Assembly (NCBI RefSeq): GCF_019733395.1
Contig: NZ_JAIHOO010000001.1
Coordinates: 1 to 64,000 of the forward strand
Direction of reading: 5' to 3'
Origin: Lysobacter sp. BMK333-48F3
Lineage (GTDB): Bacteria > Pseudomonadota > Gammaproteobacteria > Xanthomonadales > Xanthomonadaceae
Length of the DNA: 64,000 nt
Shown here: piece by piece, positions 9,163 through 28,900 of the stretch
Position numbering within the stretch: the first letter of the stretch is position 1
Layout of the letters: every line of letters starts with the position of its first letter
Notes under the pieces: model-generated
What the model saw: the letters and a program-made list of their open reading frames with translations, nothing else
Told to the model about the DNA's origin: nothing
Database searches by the model: none
Position numbers and translations under genes: made by a program

Positions 9163-10101
9163 TCAGGCGCCGGCCGCGTCGAACAGAGAAGTCGACAGGT
9201 AGCGTTCGCCGGTGTCGGGCAAGATGGTCAGCACGGCGCTGCCGGCCGGCATCTGCCGGGCGATGGCGCTCGCCGCGGCGAACGCAGCGCCCGAAGAAAT
9301 GCCGCAGCACAAGCCCTCCCGGCGCGCCAGTTCGCGCGCAGCCTGGCGCGCTTCGGCTTCGTCCACCGCCACGGTGCGGTCGGCCACCTGCGGGGTCAGC
9401 ACCGCGGGCATGAAGTTGGGCGACCAGCCGGCGATCTCGTGCGCCGCCCACGGCTGGCCGGCGAGCACCCGGGCGCGCGCCGGCTCGGCCGCCGCCACGC
9501 GCACATCGCTGCGCGCCGCCTTCAGCGCCGCCCCCACCCCGCTCAAGGTGCCGCCGCTGCCCCAGCCGGACACGAACCAGTCCAGCCGCCGCCCGGCGAA
9601 GGCGTCGAGGATCTCGCGCGCGGTGCTGTCGCGATGGCAGGCCGGGTTGGCCGGGTTGGCGTACTGATCGGCGAAGTACGCGCCGTTGCGTTCGGCGTAT
9701 TCGCGCGCCGCACGGCTGCGGCCGAGCGCGCCCTCGGCCGCCGGGGTCAGCACCACCTCCGCGCCGTAGGCGCGCATCAGGCGCCGACGCTCGACCGAGT
9801 AGTTGTCGCTGATGAAGGCGACGAAGCGGTAGCCGCGCACCGCGCAGGCCATCGCCAGCGCGACGCCGGCGTTGCCGGAGGTAGCCTCGACCACGGTCTG
9901 GCCGGGGCGCAGCGCGCCGCGCCCGATCGCGTCGTCGAGGATCGAGGCGGCGATGCGGTCCTTGATCGAGCCGCTGGGATTGCGCGCTTCCACCTTGACG
10001 TAGATGTCCACCCCCGCCGGCGCCAGCCGGTTGATCTTGACGATCGGGGTGCGCCCGACGGTATCCAGGATCGAGTCGTATAACAAAGCGGTCTCCTTCA
10101 T
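9163..10101 (-). CDS. Cysteine synthase-like PLP enzyme (O-acetylserine sulfhydrylase family)
   Basis: A 312-aa protein of the cysteine synthase / cystathionine beta-synthase fold-II family, normal length for CysK/CysM. Family motifs are clear: the PLP lysine in NPSGSIKDR (Lys47), the substrate loop TSGNAG (usually TSGNTG), the PLP phosphate loop GWGSGGTLSG, and GISSGAA and PDTGERYLST near the C-terminus. The loop that reads like PETMS in housekeeping CysK is SDNYS here, so it is a divergent pathway paralogue. I chose the ATG at 10101 because it gives the family N-terminus and a 19-base gap after the DsbA-like stop; a longer frame to 10155 would overlap that gene. Supplying cysteine to the Cys-like modules is a plausible role. 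An SbnA-like role in making 2,3-diaminopropionate cannot be excluded, but no SbnB-type partner is visible. Confidence 0.88.
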   Translation of the reverse strand: MKETALLYDSILDTVGRTPIVKINRLAPAGVDIYVKVEARNPSGSIKDRIAASILDDAIGRGALRPGQTVVEATSGNAGVALAMACAVRGYRFVAFISDNYSVERRRLMRAYGAEVVLTPAAEGALGRSRAAREYAERNGAYFADQYANPANPACHRDSTAREILDAFAGRRLDWFVSGWGSGGTLSGVGAALKAARSDVRVAAAEPARARVLAGQPWAAHEIAGWSPNFMPAVLTPQVADRTVAVDEAEARQAARELARREGLCCGISSGAAFAAASAIARQMPAGSAVLTILPDTGERYLSTSLFDAAGA

Positions 10102-10120
10102 GCGTCCATGCCGATCGGGC

Positions 10121-10870
10121 TCAGCGCTTGGCGTGCGCGCGGCGTTCGATCCCAATCAGGTAGTCGACCGTGGCCAGCAGGGCTTCGGCCGGCGCGCCCT
10201 GCTTCGGCGCCACCCGGTACTTGCCGGCGACGAGGACCGTCGGCGTGCTCTCCACGCCTGCGGCGATCGCGTAGGACCGCGCCCAGCGCAGGCGCTCGGC
10301 GGTCTTGTCGCTCCGGTAAGCCCGGTCGAATCGCGCCCGGTCCACGCCGAGCCGCGCATAGGCCTCGCCGACCTGCTCGGGACTGTCGCCGGTCAGGGTC
10401 TGCTCGACGTGAACGGCGCGATAGATGCCCGCATGGGTCTTGTCGGCGACGCCCAATTCCGTGGCCGCGTAGTACGCCTTGGCCGCCGCGTCGAATGCGC
10501 CGCCGAAGGCCGCGGGCACGTACTGGAAGCGCACATCGCGCGGCAGCTTGGCGCGCCAGGCGCTCATCGCCGGGTCGAACTTCGCGCAGGCGCCGCAGGC
10601 GTAGCTGAATACCTGCACCACTTCGATGCCGGCCCCTTGCGCAGCGCGCACCGGCTTGGGCAACACCTGGTAGTCGACCCCGGCGACCGGCGCCGCCTGG
10701 CGCGCCGGTACGGCGGCCGAAAACGCCAGCAGGGCGAAAGCCGCGATTCCCGCCAGCCCGCCCAGCAGGCGCCGTCGCCCAGCCGCTGCGGCGGTCTGCG
10801 CCGGATCGTGGCCTGCGCCATCGGCAGCGCCATCGATGGCGCGGATCTCGCTGTTGACTGCGTGCTTCAT
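10121..10870 (-). CDS. DsbA-like periplasmic thiol:disulfide oxidoreductase
   Basis: A 249-aa thioredoxin-fold protein. An N-terminal hydrophobic segment (about residues 33-52) follows an arginine cluster, GRRRLLGG, so it is a signal peptide or anchor and faintly Tat-like. The active site is CGAC (about residue 92, context FSYACGACAKF), and the cis-proline loop reads STPTVLV (about residue 208). The classical DsbA motif is CPHC; the CGAC dipeptide may tune redox potential. The start at 10870 has GAGG upstream; the frame stays open further upstream but that part would run into the PKS-NRPS gene. It sits 62 bases after the PKS-NRPS stop and 19 bases before the cysteine-synthase-like start. DsbA proteins rarely sit inside NRPS operons, so I infer that it oxidises the exported peptide or a partner protein. 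Confidence 0.88.
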   Translation of the reverse strand: MKHAVNSEIRAIDGAADGAGHDPAQTAAAAGRRRLLGGLAGIAAFALLAFSAAVPARQAAPVAGVDYQVLPKPVRAAQGAGIEVVQVFSYACGACAKFDPAMSAWRAKLPRDVRFQYVPAAFGGAFDAAAKAYYAATELGVADKTHAGIYRAVHVEQTLTGDSPEQVGEAYARLGVDRARFDRAYRSDKTAERLRWARSYAIAAGVESTPTVLVAGKYRVAPKQGAPAEALLATVDYLIGIERRAHAKR

Positions 10871-10932
10871 GTTGTCGTCCTCGATAGGAAGTGGCGTCGG
10901 TACGCGTGTTCTTCGGTCGGCAAGCGTTCGGA

Positions 10933-21789
<10,857 letters not shown>

Positions 21790-21825
21790 TGCATAGTCCT
21801 TGCGATGCGCCGGGTCGCGGCGCGC

Positions 21826-23439
21826 TCAGCCCGCGGCCGCGTCGGCGGCGACCTGGCCGTATTCCAGCCGGACCACCCGATCGGCCACGCCGAAGTAGCG
21901 GTCGTCGTGAGTGATCACCACCAACGTCTTGCCGGCGGCCTTCAGTTCGGGCAGCAGCTCCTGGTAGAAGCAGCGGCGGAACTCCACGTCCTGGTCCGCA
22001 GCCCACTCGTCGAACAGATAGACGTCGCTGTCTTCCACATACCCCTGGGTCAGGGCCAGGCGCTTGCGTTGCCCCTGCGACAGCTCCAGCGTGCTCAGCC
22101 GGCCGCCGCTGGCGCTGACTTTGCGGTCCAGCCCCAGCTTGCGCAGCAAGGCGTCGACCTGCGCCTGCGGCGGGCTGTGGCCGCGGCGGTCGAGCAGATC
22201 GTCGAACAGCCAGTAGTCGGCGAACACCGCGGTGAACAACTGGCGGAAATCGCCGAGTTCCTCGCTCGCCAGCGCGCGCCCGTCCACCCGCACCTCGCCG
22301 CCGCTCGGCGCCAGCATGCCGGTCAGCAGCAGGGACAGCGTCGACTTGCCGCTGCCGTTGCCGCCGGTCACGAACACCATTTCGCCGCGCTGCAGCTCCA
22401 GATCCATCGGCCCGAAGCGGAATTCGCCGGCGTCGCCCGGATAGCGGTACTCGACCTGGCGGAACGAAATGCGCGACCAGCCGTCGAAGCGCGCGGGATC
22501 GACCGCCGCGATCGCGGTCGCGCCGGAGAACGTCGGGCCGAGCGCGCGCAGATGGCGGACGCTGGCCATCCCCGCCACCAGTTGGCGGATCGCGGCGATG
22601 AGGCCGCTGACCGGACCGATCAGGAACAGCGAGGCGATCACGAACCTGGCCACCAGCGCCGCGTCCTGGCCCAGGTGGGCGCGGCCGATATACGCCACCG
22701 ACAGGATCGCCGCGTAGACGATCGCCATGTTCCACACTTCGGTGTAGCCCAGCCAGCGGTTCGCCGCGCGCAGCGAGGCCTCGTTGTCGCGGATCGCCCG
22801 CCCCAGCACACGATCGGAAAAGTGCGCGGCGCGCGCGGCGTTCATGGTCAGCTCTTTCTTCGCTTCGGCGATCGCGCGGAAGTGGCGGAACAACTGGTCT
22901 TCTTCGTCGCGGATGCGGGCGAAGAAATCCTCGGTGCGGCGCAGGATCGCCAGGGCGCAAGCGATGCTGGCCAGGACGAATCCCGCCAGCACCAGCAGCA
23001 AGGGCCAGGACAGCCAGGCCAGATAGGACAGGCAGAACACCGCCACCAGGGCGTTGAAGAACGCCTGCGGCAGCACCAGCAGCATCTGCGCGATGCGGGT
23101 CACGTCGACCACCAGCGCACCGGCGATGCGTTCGCGATTGCTCATCAGGCGCGCGTAGTCCAGCGCCATGAACCGCGCGCACAGCTGCGAACGCAACTCG
23201 GAGATGACCGCGGCGCCGAAGTGGGCCTGGAAAGTCTGCGCCGCCCCCGACAGGGCGAGCATCGCGACCAGCGCGGCCGCGGCCGGCCACAACGCGGCCT
23301 GCACCGTGCCGGCGACAGCGCCGCCGGCGATCGCACCGATCTGGGTGATCAGCGCGATCGAAGCCAGCGCGCTGCCGGCGGCCAACGCGCTGGCGGTGGC
23401 CAGCGCAACCCGGTGACGGCGGACGGTTTCGCCGATCAC
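21826..23439 (-). CDS. Cyclic-peptide export ABC transporter (PvdE/SyrD family)
   Basis: A 537-aa fused transporter: six hydrophobic segments in residues 1-300, then a nucleotide-binding domain. Walker A is GGNGSGKST (about 361), the signature is LSQGQRKRLAL (about 451), Walker B is VYLFDEWAADQD (about 476) and the H-loop is VITHDD. The FDEWAADQD plus ITHDDRYF pattern is characteristic of the PvdE/SyrD peptide exporters, which move NRPS products such as acylated ferribactin or syringomycin across the inner membrane. I place the start at the GTG at 23439: it overlaps the peptidase stop in a GTGA arrangement and gives the family length. The open frame extends to 23901 but that part lies inside the peptidase gene. 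Translation is probably coupled to the peptidase. Confidence 0.92.
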   Translation of the reverse strand: MIGETVRRHRVALATASALAAGSALASIALITQIGAIAGGAVAGTVQAALWPAAAALVAMLALSGAAQTFQAHFGAAVISELRSQLCARFMALDYARLMSNRERIAGALVVDVTRIAQMLLVLPQAFFNALVAVFCLSYLAWLSWPLLLVLAGFVLASIACALAILRRTEDFFARIRDEEDQLFRHFRAIAEAKKELTMNAARAAHFSDRVLGRAIRDNEASLRAANRWLGYTEVWNMAIVYAAILSVAYIGRAHLGQDAALVARFVIASLFLIGPVSGLIAAIRQLVAGMASVRHLRALGPTFSGATAIAAVDPARFDGWSRISFRQVEYRYPGDAGEFRFGPMDLELQRGEMVFVTGGNGSGKSTLSLLLTGMLAPSGGEVRVDGRALASEELGDFRQLFTAVFADYWLFDDLLDRRGHSPPQAQVDALLRKLGLDRKVSASGGRLSTLELSQGQRKRLALTQGYVEDSDVYLFDEWAADQDVEFRRCFYQELLPELKAAGKTLVVITHDDRYFGVADRVVRLEYGQVAADAAAG

Positions 23440-25934
23440 GGCGTCGCCCGGCCTGCCGCCGCGGTCAGGCCGATGCGCGCCACGGCGACGCTGGCATCGG
23501 AGTAAGGATGGGTCTGCCGCATCAATCCCGCCGGGCGCGGCGGCAAGGCCAGCCCAGCCGGCAGGCGGTGATCGATCGTCACCGCCAGCAGCGCCTGCGG
23601 CAGCGGGCCCGGGCCCAGGTCGAGCGCGATCTCGAGCTCGCCGGCCGGCACGGCGAAACCGCGGATGCGCGCCGGCCACTGCTCGAAGCCCTCGGCCGCC
23701 GGAGCCTGGATCGAGCGGCCCTGCACGCTTGCGCTGCGCACATCGGCGCCCTTGGGCAGATACAGGTCGAGCACGTCGTGGCCCTGGTCCAGGCTCAGCG
23801 CCAGGCGCATCCGGCGCAGTTCGCCCGCACGCTCGACGCCGAGCACGCGGATCCGCGCGGGCGCGGCGGTCGCCGCGGCGCGATCGCCGAGCGGCCGGCA
23901 ACGGGTTTCGCGCCAGACCTCCGGCGCATACAGGTTTTGCGGCAGGGCACGCGCCGCATCGCCCAGCAGGCCGCGCTTCCAGGCATCGTCGTTGGCGTCA
24001 ATGGTCGCCAGGCAACGCAGGCCCTGCACCCGATCGTCGAGCGCGAACACGCTGCTCGGCTGCGGATGACGGCCATCGAAGGGATGGACGAACACCAGCG
24101 CGACCGTCGCCGCCAGGCCGGCCAGGGTCAGCGCCGCGCCTGCGCGTGCCGCACCGGCGCCTATCCAGGCCGGCAGGCACAGCACGCACAGCAACAGCAC
24201 CGGCACGACGCCGATCACCGGCACGCCGACGCCCAGGGCCTGGTCCAGGCCCAGCGCCAGTTGCCCCAGGACGACCCCGCCGACCAGCAGCGCCGGCACC
24301 ATCGGCGGCCACGAGGACCCAGCCGACCCCGGCGACGCGCGCAGCACCGCGAAAACACGCCCGATGGCGACGGCGAGCAGCGGCCAGACCAGGATATTGG
24401 CCGCGCCGGGCAGGGCCAGCACCAACAGCCAGGCCAGCGCGAGCAGCAAGACCTCGCCGCCGCGCGCCAGCGCCGCCTCGCTCAACGGCTTGAACAACAG
24501 CGCGCCGGCCAGCGCGGCCGCGATCAGGCCGGGCACGAACACCGATCCCGCCCGCAGCATCGGCAGGCCCGCCAGCAAGGCCAGCGCCAAGGCCCACCAC
24601 CAGCGCAGACCGCCGCGCGCGGCGCCGAGCATCGCCACCAGCACGCCGACCGCCAGCACGGCCCAGGCCAGGAACCATTCGCCCTGCAGCGCGGCGACCG
24701 CGCGCTGCATCGCCCCCGGCCAGAAGTCCTGGCGCAGACCGGCCGATACCGCCAGCACCACCGACGCCGCCGTGGCGACCGCCGCCAGCACGGCCAGGGC
24801 AGCGCGCGCCGCGGCCAGGACGCCGACCGCTTCGCTACGGCCGCGCCATGCGGCGAAGCCGAACAGCAGCGTGGCCAGGACCAGCGCCGCCGGATCCAAC
24901 CAGCGCGGATACTGCAGGAACAGCTTGCCGGTGAAGTTGGTGTACGCCGGCTCGGCGCCCGCGGCAGGCGCCAGCGAAGCGGCCGACAACGCCGCGCGCA
25001 TCGACGCCAGCGCCTGGTCGCCCATGTGCTGCAGCGTCGCCGGCGCCAGGTTGGCAGGCGTGTCGGTCGGCGAATGGTAGTCGGAATAGCCGCCGATGAA
25101 GGCGAAGTTCAGTCCCGGCAGGCCGCGCTCCAGCGCCACGCTGAAGTCGGTATGGTTGGGCATCCGCTTGTAGATTTCTTCGGTGTACGAGCCCGCCACC
25201 GGCGCGGCGCCGTGCAGCGCGCGCAGCAACGGCGCGCTGCCGGGACCGGACTGGAACATCAGCACCGGCCCGCTGCTGCCGCGCGCTTCGAAGTTCAGCA
25301 CCGTACCGACCCGCGTCGCCAGCGGATGACGGTCGAAGAAGGCGCGCGCGCCGTACATGCCCATTTCCTCGCCGTCGCTGAGCAGGACGATGAGATCGCG
25401 CTTGCGCGCGCCGGGCTGCGACGCCGCCGCGACGCGCGCGGCCTCGAGAACGGTGGCAACGCCGGCGCCGGCATCCGCCGCGCCCGGCGCCCATGGGATG
25501 GAGTCGTAATGCGACATCAACAGCAGCCCGTTGCCCGGCTTTCCCACTTGGGCGGCGTCCTGCGCCGGCAGGACGCCGACGATGTTCTCGACCCAGGCGT
25601 AGCCGCCCTGGCCGGGCGAAAGTTCGCGCTGCACCTGCACCTGCAGGCCGCTGGCGCGCAACTGCGCCAGCAGGTAGTCGCGCACTCGCGCATTGGCCTG
25701 CGATCCGGTGGGATGCGGCGTCTGCGCGACCTGGCGCACGTGCGCCATCGCCCGCTCGACCGAGAACGCGCGCGCATCGCCTTCGCCCGAGCGCAGCGGC
25801 GGCGGCGACGACAGCGACCAGACCGCAGCGATCACCGCCGCGATCGCCGCCAGCCCGACCACCGTGCGCCACAGCCCCTTCGGCTGCGCCTGCGGCTTGC
25901 CGTCGCCGCCCGCTACTGCTTGGTTCTCGTCCAT
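23436..25934 (-). CDS. Membrane-anchored M28-family zinc metallopeptidase
   Basis: An 832-aa protein. One transmembrane segment (about 22-44) is preceded by lysines, so the peptidase domain should face the periplasm. The M28 domain (about 60-310) shows the dinuclear zinc ligands in order: SHYDS, the Asp of GAADAGAG, LSDGEEMG, NFEARG and YSDYHSPTDTP. Many further hydrophobic segments follow (about 345-610), then a soluble C-terminal domain. The layout resembles ER-type M28 aminopeptidases. The start has a good GGAGAGGGG ribosome site. It lies between the NRPS and its exporter and overlaps the exporter by 3 bases. I infer removal of an N-terminal residue or acyl-aminoacyl cap from the exported peptide; self-resistance by peptide cleavage is the alternative. 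Confidence 0.9.
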   Translation of the reverse strand: MDENQAVAGGDGKPQAQPKGLWRTVVGLAAIAAVIAAVWSLSSPPPLRSGEGDARAFSVERAMAHVRQVAQTPHPTGSQANARVRDYLLAQLRASGLQVQVQRELSPGQGGYAWVENIVGVLPAQDAAQVGKPGNGLLLMSHYDSIPWAPGAADAGAGVATVLEAARVAAASQPGARKRDLIVLLSDGEEMGMYGARAFFDRHPLATRVGTVLNFEARGSSGPVLMFQSGPGSAPLLRALHGAAPVAGSYTEEIYKRMPNHTDFSVALERGLPGLNFAFIGGYSDYHSPTDTPANLAPATLQHMGDQALASMRAALSAASLAPAAGAEPAYTNFTGKLFLQYPRWLDPAALVLATLLFGFAAWRGRSEAVGVLAAARAALAVLAAVATAASVVLAVSAGLRQDFWPGAMQRAVAALQGEWFLAWAVLAVGVLVAMLGAARGGLRWWWALALALLAGLPMLRAGSVFVPGLIAAALAGALLFKPLSEAALARGGEVLLLALAWLLVLALPGAANILVWPLLAVAIGRVFAVLRASPGSAGSSWPPMVPALLVGGVVLGQLALGLDQALGVGVPVIGVVPVLLLCVLCLPAWIGAGAARAGAALTLAGLAATVALVFVHPFDGRHPQPSSVFALDDRVQGLRCLATIDANDDAWKRGLLGDAARALPQNLYAPEVWRETRCRPLGDRAAATAAPARIRVLGVERAGELRRMRLALSLDQGHDVLDLYLPKGADVRSASVQGRSIQAPAAEGFEQWPARIRGFAVPAGELEIALDLGPGPLPQALLAVTIDHRLPAGLALPPRPAGLMRQTHPYSDASVAVARIGLTAAAGRATP

Positions 25935-25960
25935 CCGCCCCTCTCCAGTGGATTGCCGCA

Positions 25961-25978
25961 GCGACCGCAGGCGGTCGC
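25961..25978. repeat. 18-bp palindrome between NRPS and peptidase genes
   Basis: The sequence gcgaccgcaggcggtcgc is two perfect 8-bp arms around a 2-base centre. It lies in the 54-base gap between the 6819-aa NRPS stop and the M28 start. There is no T-tract, so it is not a typical terminator. It could be an mRNA hairpin that tunes expression across the junction. Confidence 0.4.
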
Positions 25979-25988
25979 CGGTGCGTAG

Positions 25989-28900
25989 TCAGTCTTCCAG
26001 TTCGATTTCGTGCTCGGCCGCCGCATCCTCGGCCGCCGCGCGTCGGCCGCGGCGGCGGCGCAAGGCATCGCGCCGCTGTTCGCCGCGCCGGTCGCTGTCG
26101 GCCAGCCGCCCCGCATCGCGTTCGCCGTCGCGGACGAACGCCGCCAGTTGGGCGACGCTGGTATGGGTGAACAACTCCACCATGCTCAGGCGACGCTGCA
26201 GGCGGCGTTCGATCATGGCCTGCAGCCGCACCAGCAGCAGCGAGTGCCCGCCGAGGGCGAAGAAATGGTCGTGGCGGCCGATCCGCTCCACCCCCAGCAG
26301 CTGCGTCCACAGCTGCGCCAGCGCCTGCTCCACTTCGCCCTGCGGCGCTTCGTAGGCCTGGCGCGCATGCGCCTCGCCTTCCGGCGCCGGCAGCGCCGCA
26401 CGGTCCAGCTTGCCGTTCGGAGTCAGCGGCCAGCGCTCCATGTGCACATAGGCCGACGGCAGCATGTACTCCGGCAGCCGCGACTGCAGTTGGCTGCGCA
26501 GCGACGCCGCGTCCGCCGCCTCGCCCAGCCAGTACGCCACCAGGCGGCGTTCGCCGCCGGCGTCGCCGTGCGCCGCCACCACCGCCTCGCGCACCCCAAC
26601 GCAGGCCTGCAGCGCCGATTCGATCTCGCCCAGCTCGATCCGGTAGCCGCGCAGCTTCACCTGGAAATCGTTGCGCCCCAGGTAATCCAGGCCGCCGTCG
26701 CGGCGGCGCCGGACCAGGTCGCCGGTACGGTAGATCCGGCCGCCGTCGGCGAACGGATCCTCGATGAAGCGTTCGGCCGTCAGTCCGGGGCGATGCAGAT
26801 AGCCGCGCGCCACGCCGGCGCCGCCCAGCCACAACTCGCCGACCACGCCCGGCGGCACCAATTCGCCGCGCTCGTCCACCACATAGGCGCGGGTGTTCGC
26901 CACCGGCACGCCGATCCCGGAGACGAACCCGGCGTCGCGCGGCATCGACACCCAGGTCGAGTAGGTCGTGGTCTCGGTCGGGCCGTACAGGTTCGCCACC
27001 CAGGCCGCCTGGGTCTGCGCGAACGCCTGCTCGACCAGCTCGCGCTTGAGCGGTTCGCCGGCCAGGTTGATTCCGCGCACGCTGGCCGGCAAGCCGCCGG
27101 CGTCCAACACCGCCTTGAGCACCGACGGCACCGTGTTGACCAGGGTCGCGCCCTCCAGCTCGGCACCGGCGCGCAGCAGGTCCTGCACCAGCACCACGCT
27201 GCCGCCTTGAGTGAGCGGCACGAACAACTCGAACACCGCCAGGTCGAAATTGACCGAGGTCGAGCACACGGTCCGCGCCAGGTCCTGAGGTTGGAACGCG
27301 CCCTGCGCCCAAGCCAGCAGGTTGGCGGTATTGCGGTGCTCGATCGCCACGCCCTTGGGCCGGCCGGTCGAACCGGAGGTGTAGATCACATAGGCCAGGT
27401 GCTCAGGCCGCAGCGCGACTTCGGGCGCATGCGTCTGCGGACTATCGACGGTGGCTTCGACTTCCAGCACCCGGTAACCGTCGATGCCCAGTCTGGCCGC
27501 CGCGCCGCCGGCGCTGACCACCGCGACCGGCGCGGCGTCGTCGAGCATCTGCAGCACCCGTTCGCGCGGGTAGCCCGGGTCCAGCGGCACGTAGGCGCCG
27601 CCGGCTTTCAGGATCCCGAGCAGGCCGACGATCAGTTCCACGCCGCGGTCGGCGCACAAGCCGACGCAGGCGTCCGGCGCCACGCCCAAGCCGATCAGCG
27701 CATGCGCGACCCGGTTCGATGCCGCCTCCAACTGCGCATAGCTCAGCTGCGCCTCGCCGCTGCGCAGCGCGACCGCCTCCGGCGTGCGCGCGACCTGCGC
27801 TTCGAACAGCTCCACCAGGGTCCGATCCGACGCCTCCACCGACACGCCGGCGCTGGCCTGCAGCAGCTGCCTGCGCTCTTGTTCGTCCAGCAACGGCAAC
27901 GAGGCCACCGCCGCCTCCGGCGAATCCGCCATCGCTTCCAGCAGGCGTTCCAGCCAGCGCGACCAGCGCGCCACCGTCGACGCGTCGAACAGGTCGCTGG
28001 CGTACTCGATCGCGCCGCTCAGGCCGTCCTCGGTTTCGCTGAGCGACAACGAGATATCGAACTGGGTGGTCGCATGCGGAATCGACAAGGCCTCGACCCG
28101 CAGGCCGGCCAGCGTCGCCGCAGGCCCGCCCGCGGCGTTGTCCAGCACCAGCAGGCTCTGGAAGATCGGCGCATGGCCCAGGGTGCGCGAGGGCTGCACG
28201 GCGTCGACCACGCGGTCGAACGGCAGGTCCTGATGCTCGTAGGCGGCCAGGGTGGTCTCGCGGACCGACGCCAGCAACGCCGCCACGCTGGCCGAGTCCT
28301 CGACCCGCGTCCGCAACGCCAAGGTGTTGACGAAGAAGCCGATCAGGCCTTCCAGTTCCACTCGCGGCCGGTTCGCCATCGGCGAACCCACCACCACCTC
28401 GCCCTGCCCGCTCAGCCGCGACAGCAACGCGCTCCAACCCGCCAGCAGCACCATGTACAGGGTCGCGCCGTTGGCCTGCGCCAACTCGCGCAGGCGTTGA
28501 GTCAGCCCCGCGTCCAGACGCAACGCGTGCATCCGCCCCGCATAGCTCTGCACCGGCGGCCGCAGCCGGTCGCTCGGCAAGGCCAGCAGCTCCGGGGCGC
28601 CGCGCAACTGCTCGCGCCAATAATCCGACTGCGTTTCCCAGCGCGCTCCGCTCAACCAGCCGCGCTGCCACAGCGCATAGTCCGCATACTGCACCGGCAA
28701 CGGCGGCAGCGGATCGTCCAGACCCTGCGCATAGGCGCCGTACAGCGCGCGCAATTCCTCCACCAGTACGCCCAGCGACCAGCCGTCGGAGACGATGTGG
28801 TGCTGGGTCACCAGCAGCGCGTGCTCATCCGTGGCCAGCTTCAACAATCGGCCGCGGATCAGCGGGCCGCGCGCCAGGTCGAAGCGCGCCTGCGCTTCCT

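Noticed and set aside
3466..10083. A 2205-codon open frame on the plus strand, and similar giants at 26010-37154, 10891-17010 and 37665-41453
   Set aside because: They lie antisense to the NRPS genes, are rich in Arg, Gln and His, show no domain motifs, and repeat wherever the NRPS blocks repeat. They are mirror frames of high-GC coding sequence.
9163..10101. 2,3-diaminopropionate synthase (SbnA-like) as the primary call
   Set aside because: No SbnB/ornithine-cyclodeaminase-like partner is in the window. The motifs fit the cysteine-synthase family in general, and Cys-like A domains are present.
23439..23901. A 154-codon N-terminal extension of the exporter
   Set aside because: It is arginine- and alanine-rich, overlaps the peptidase coding sequence and makes the protein far longer than PvdE/SyrD relatives. 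The GTG at 23439 fits a coupled start.
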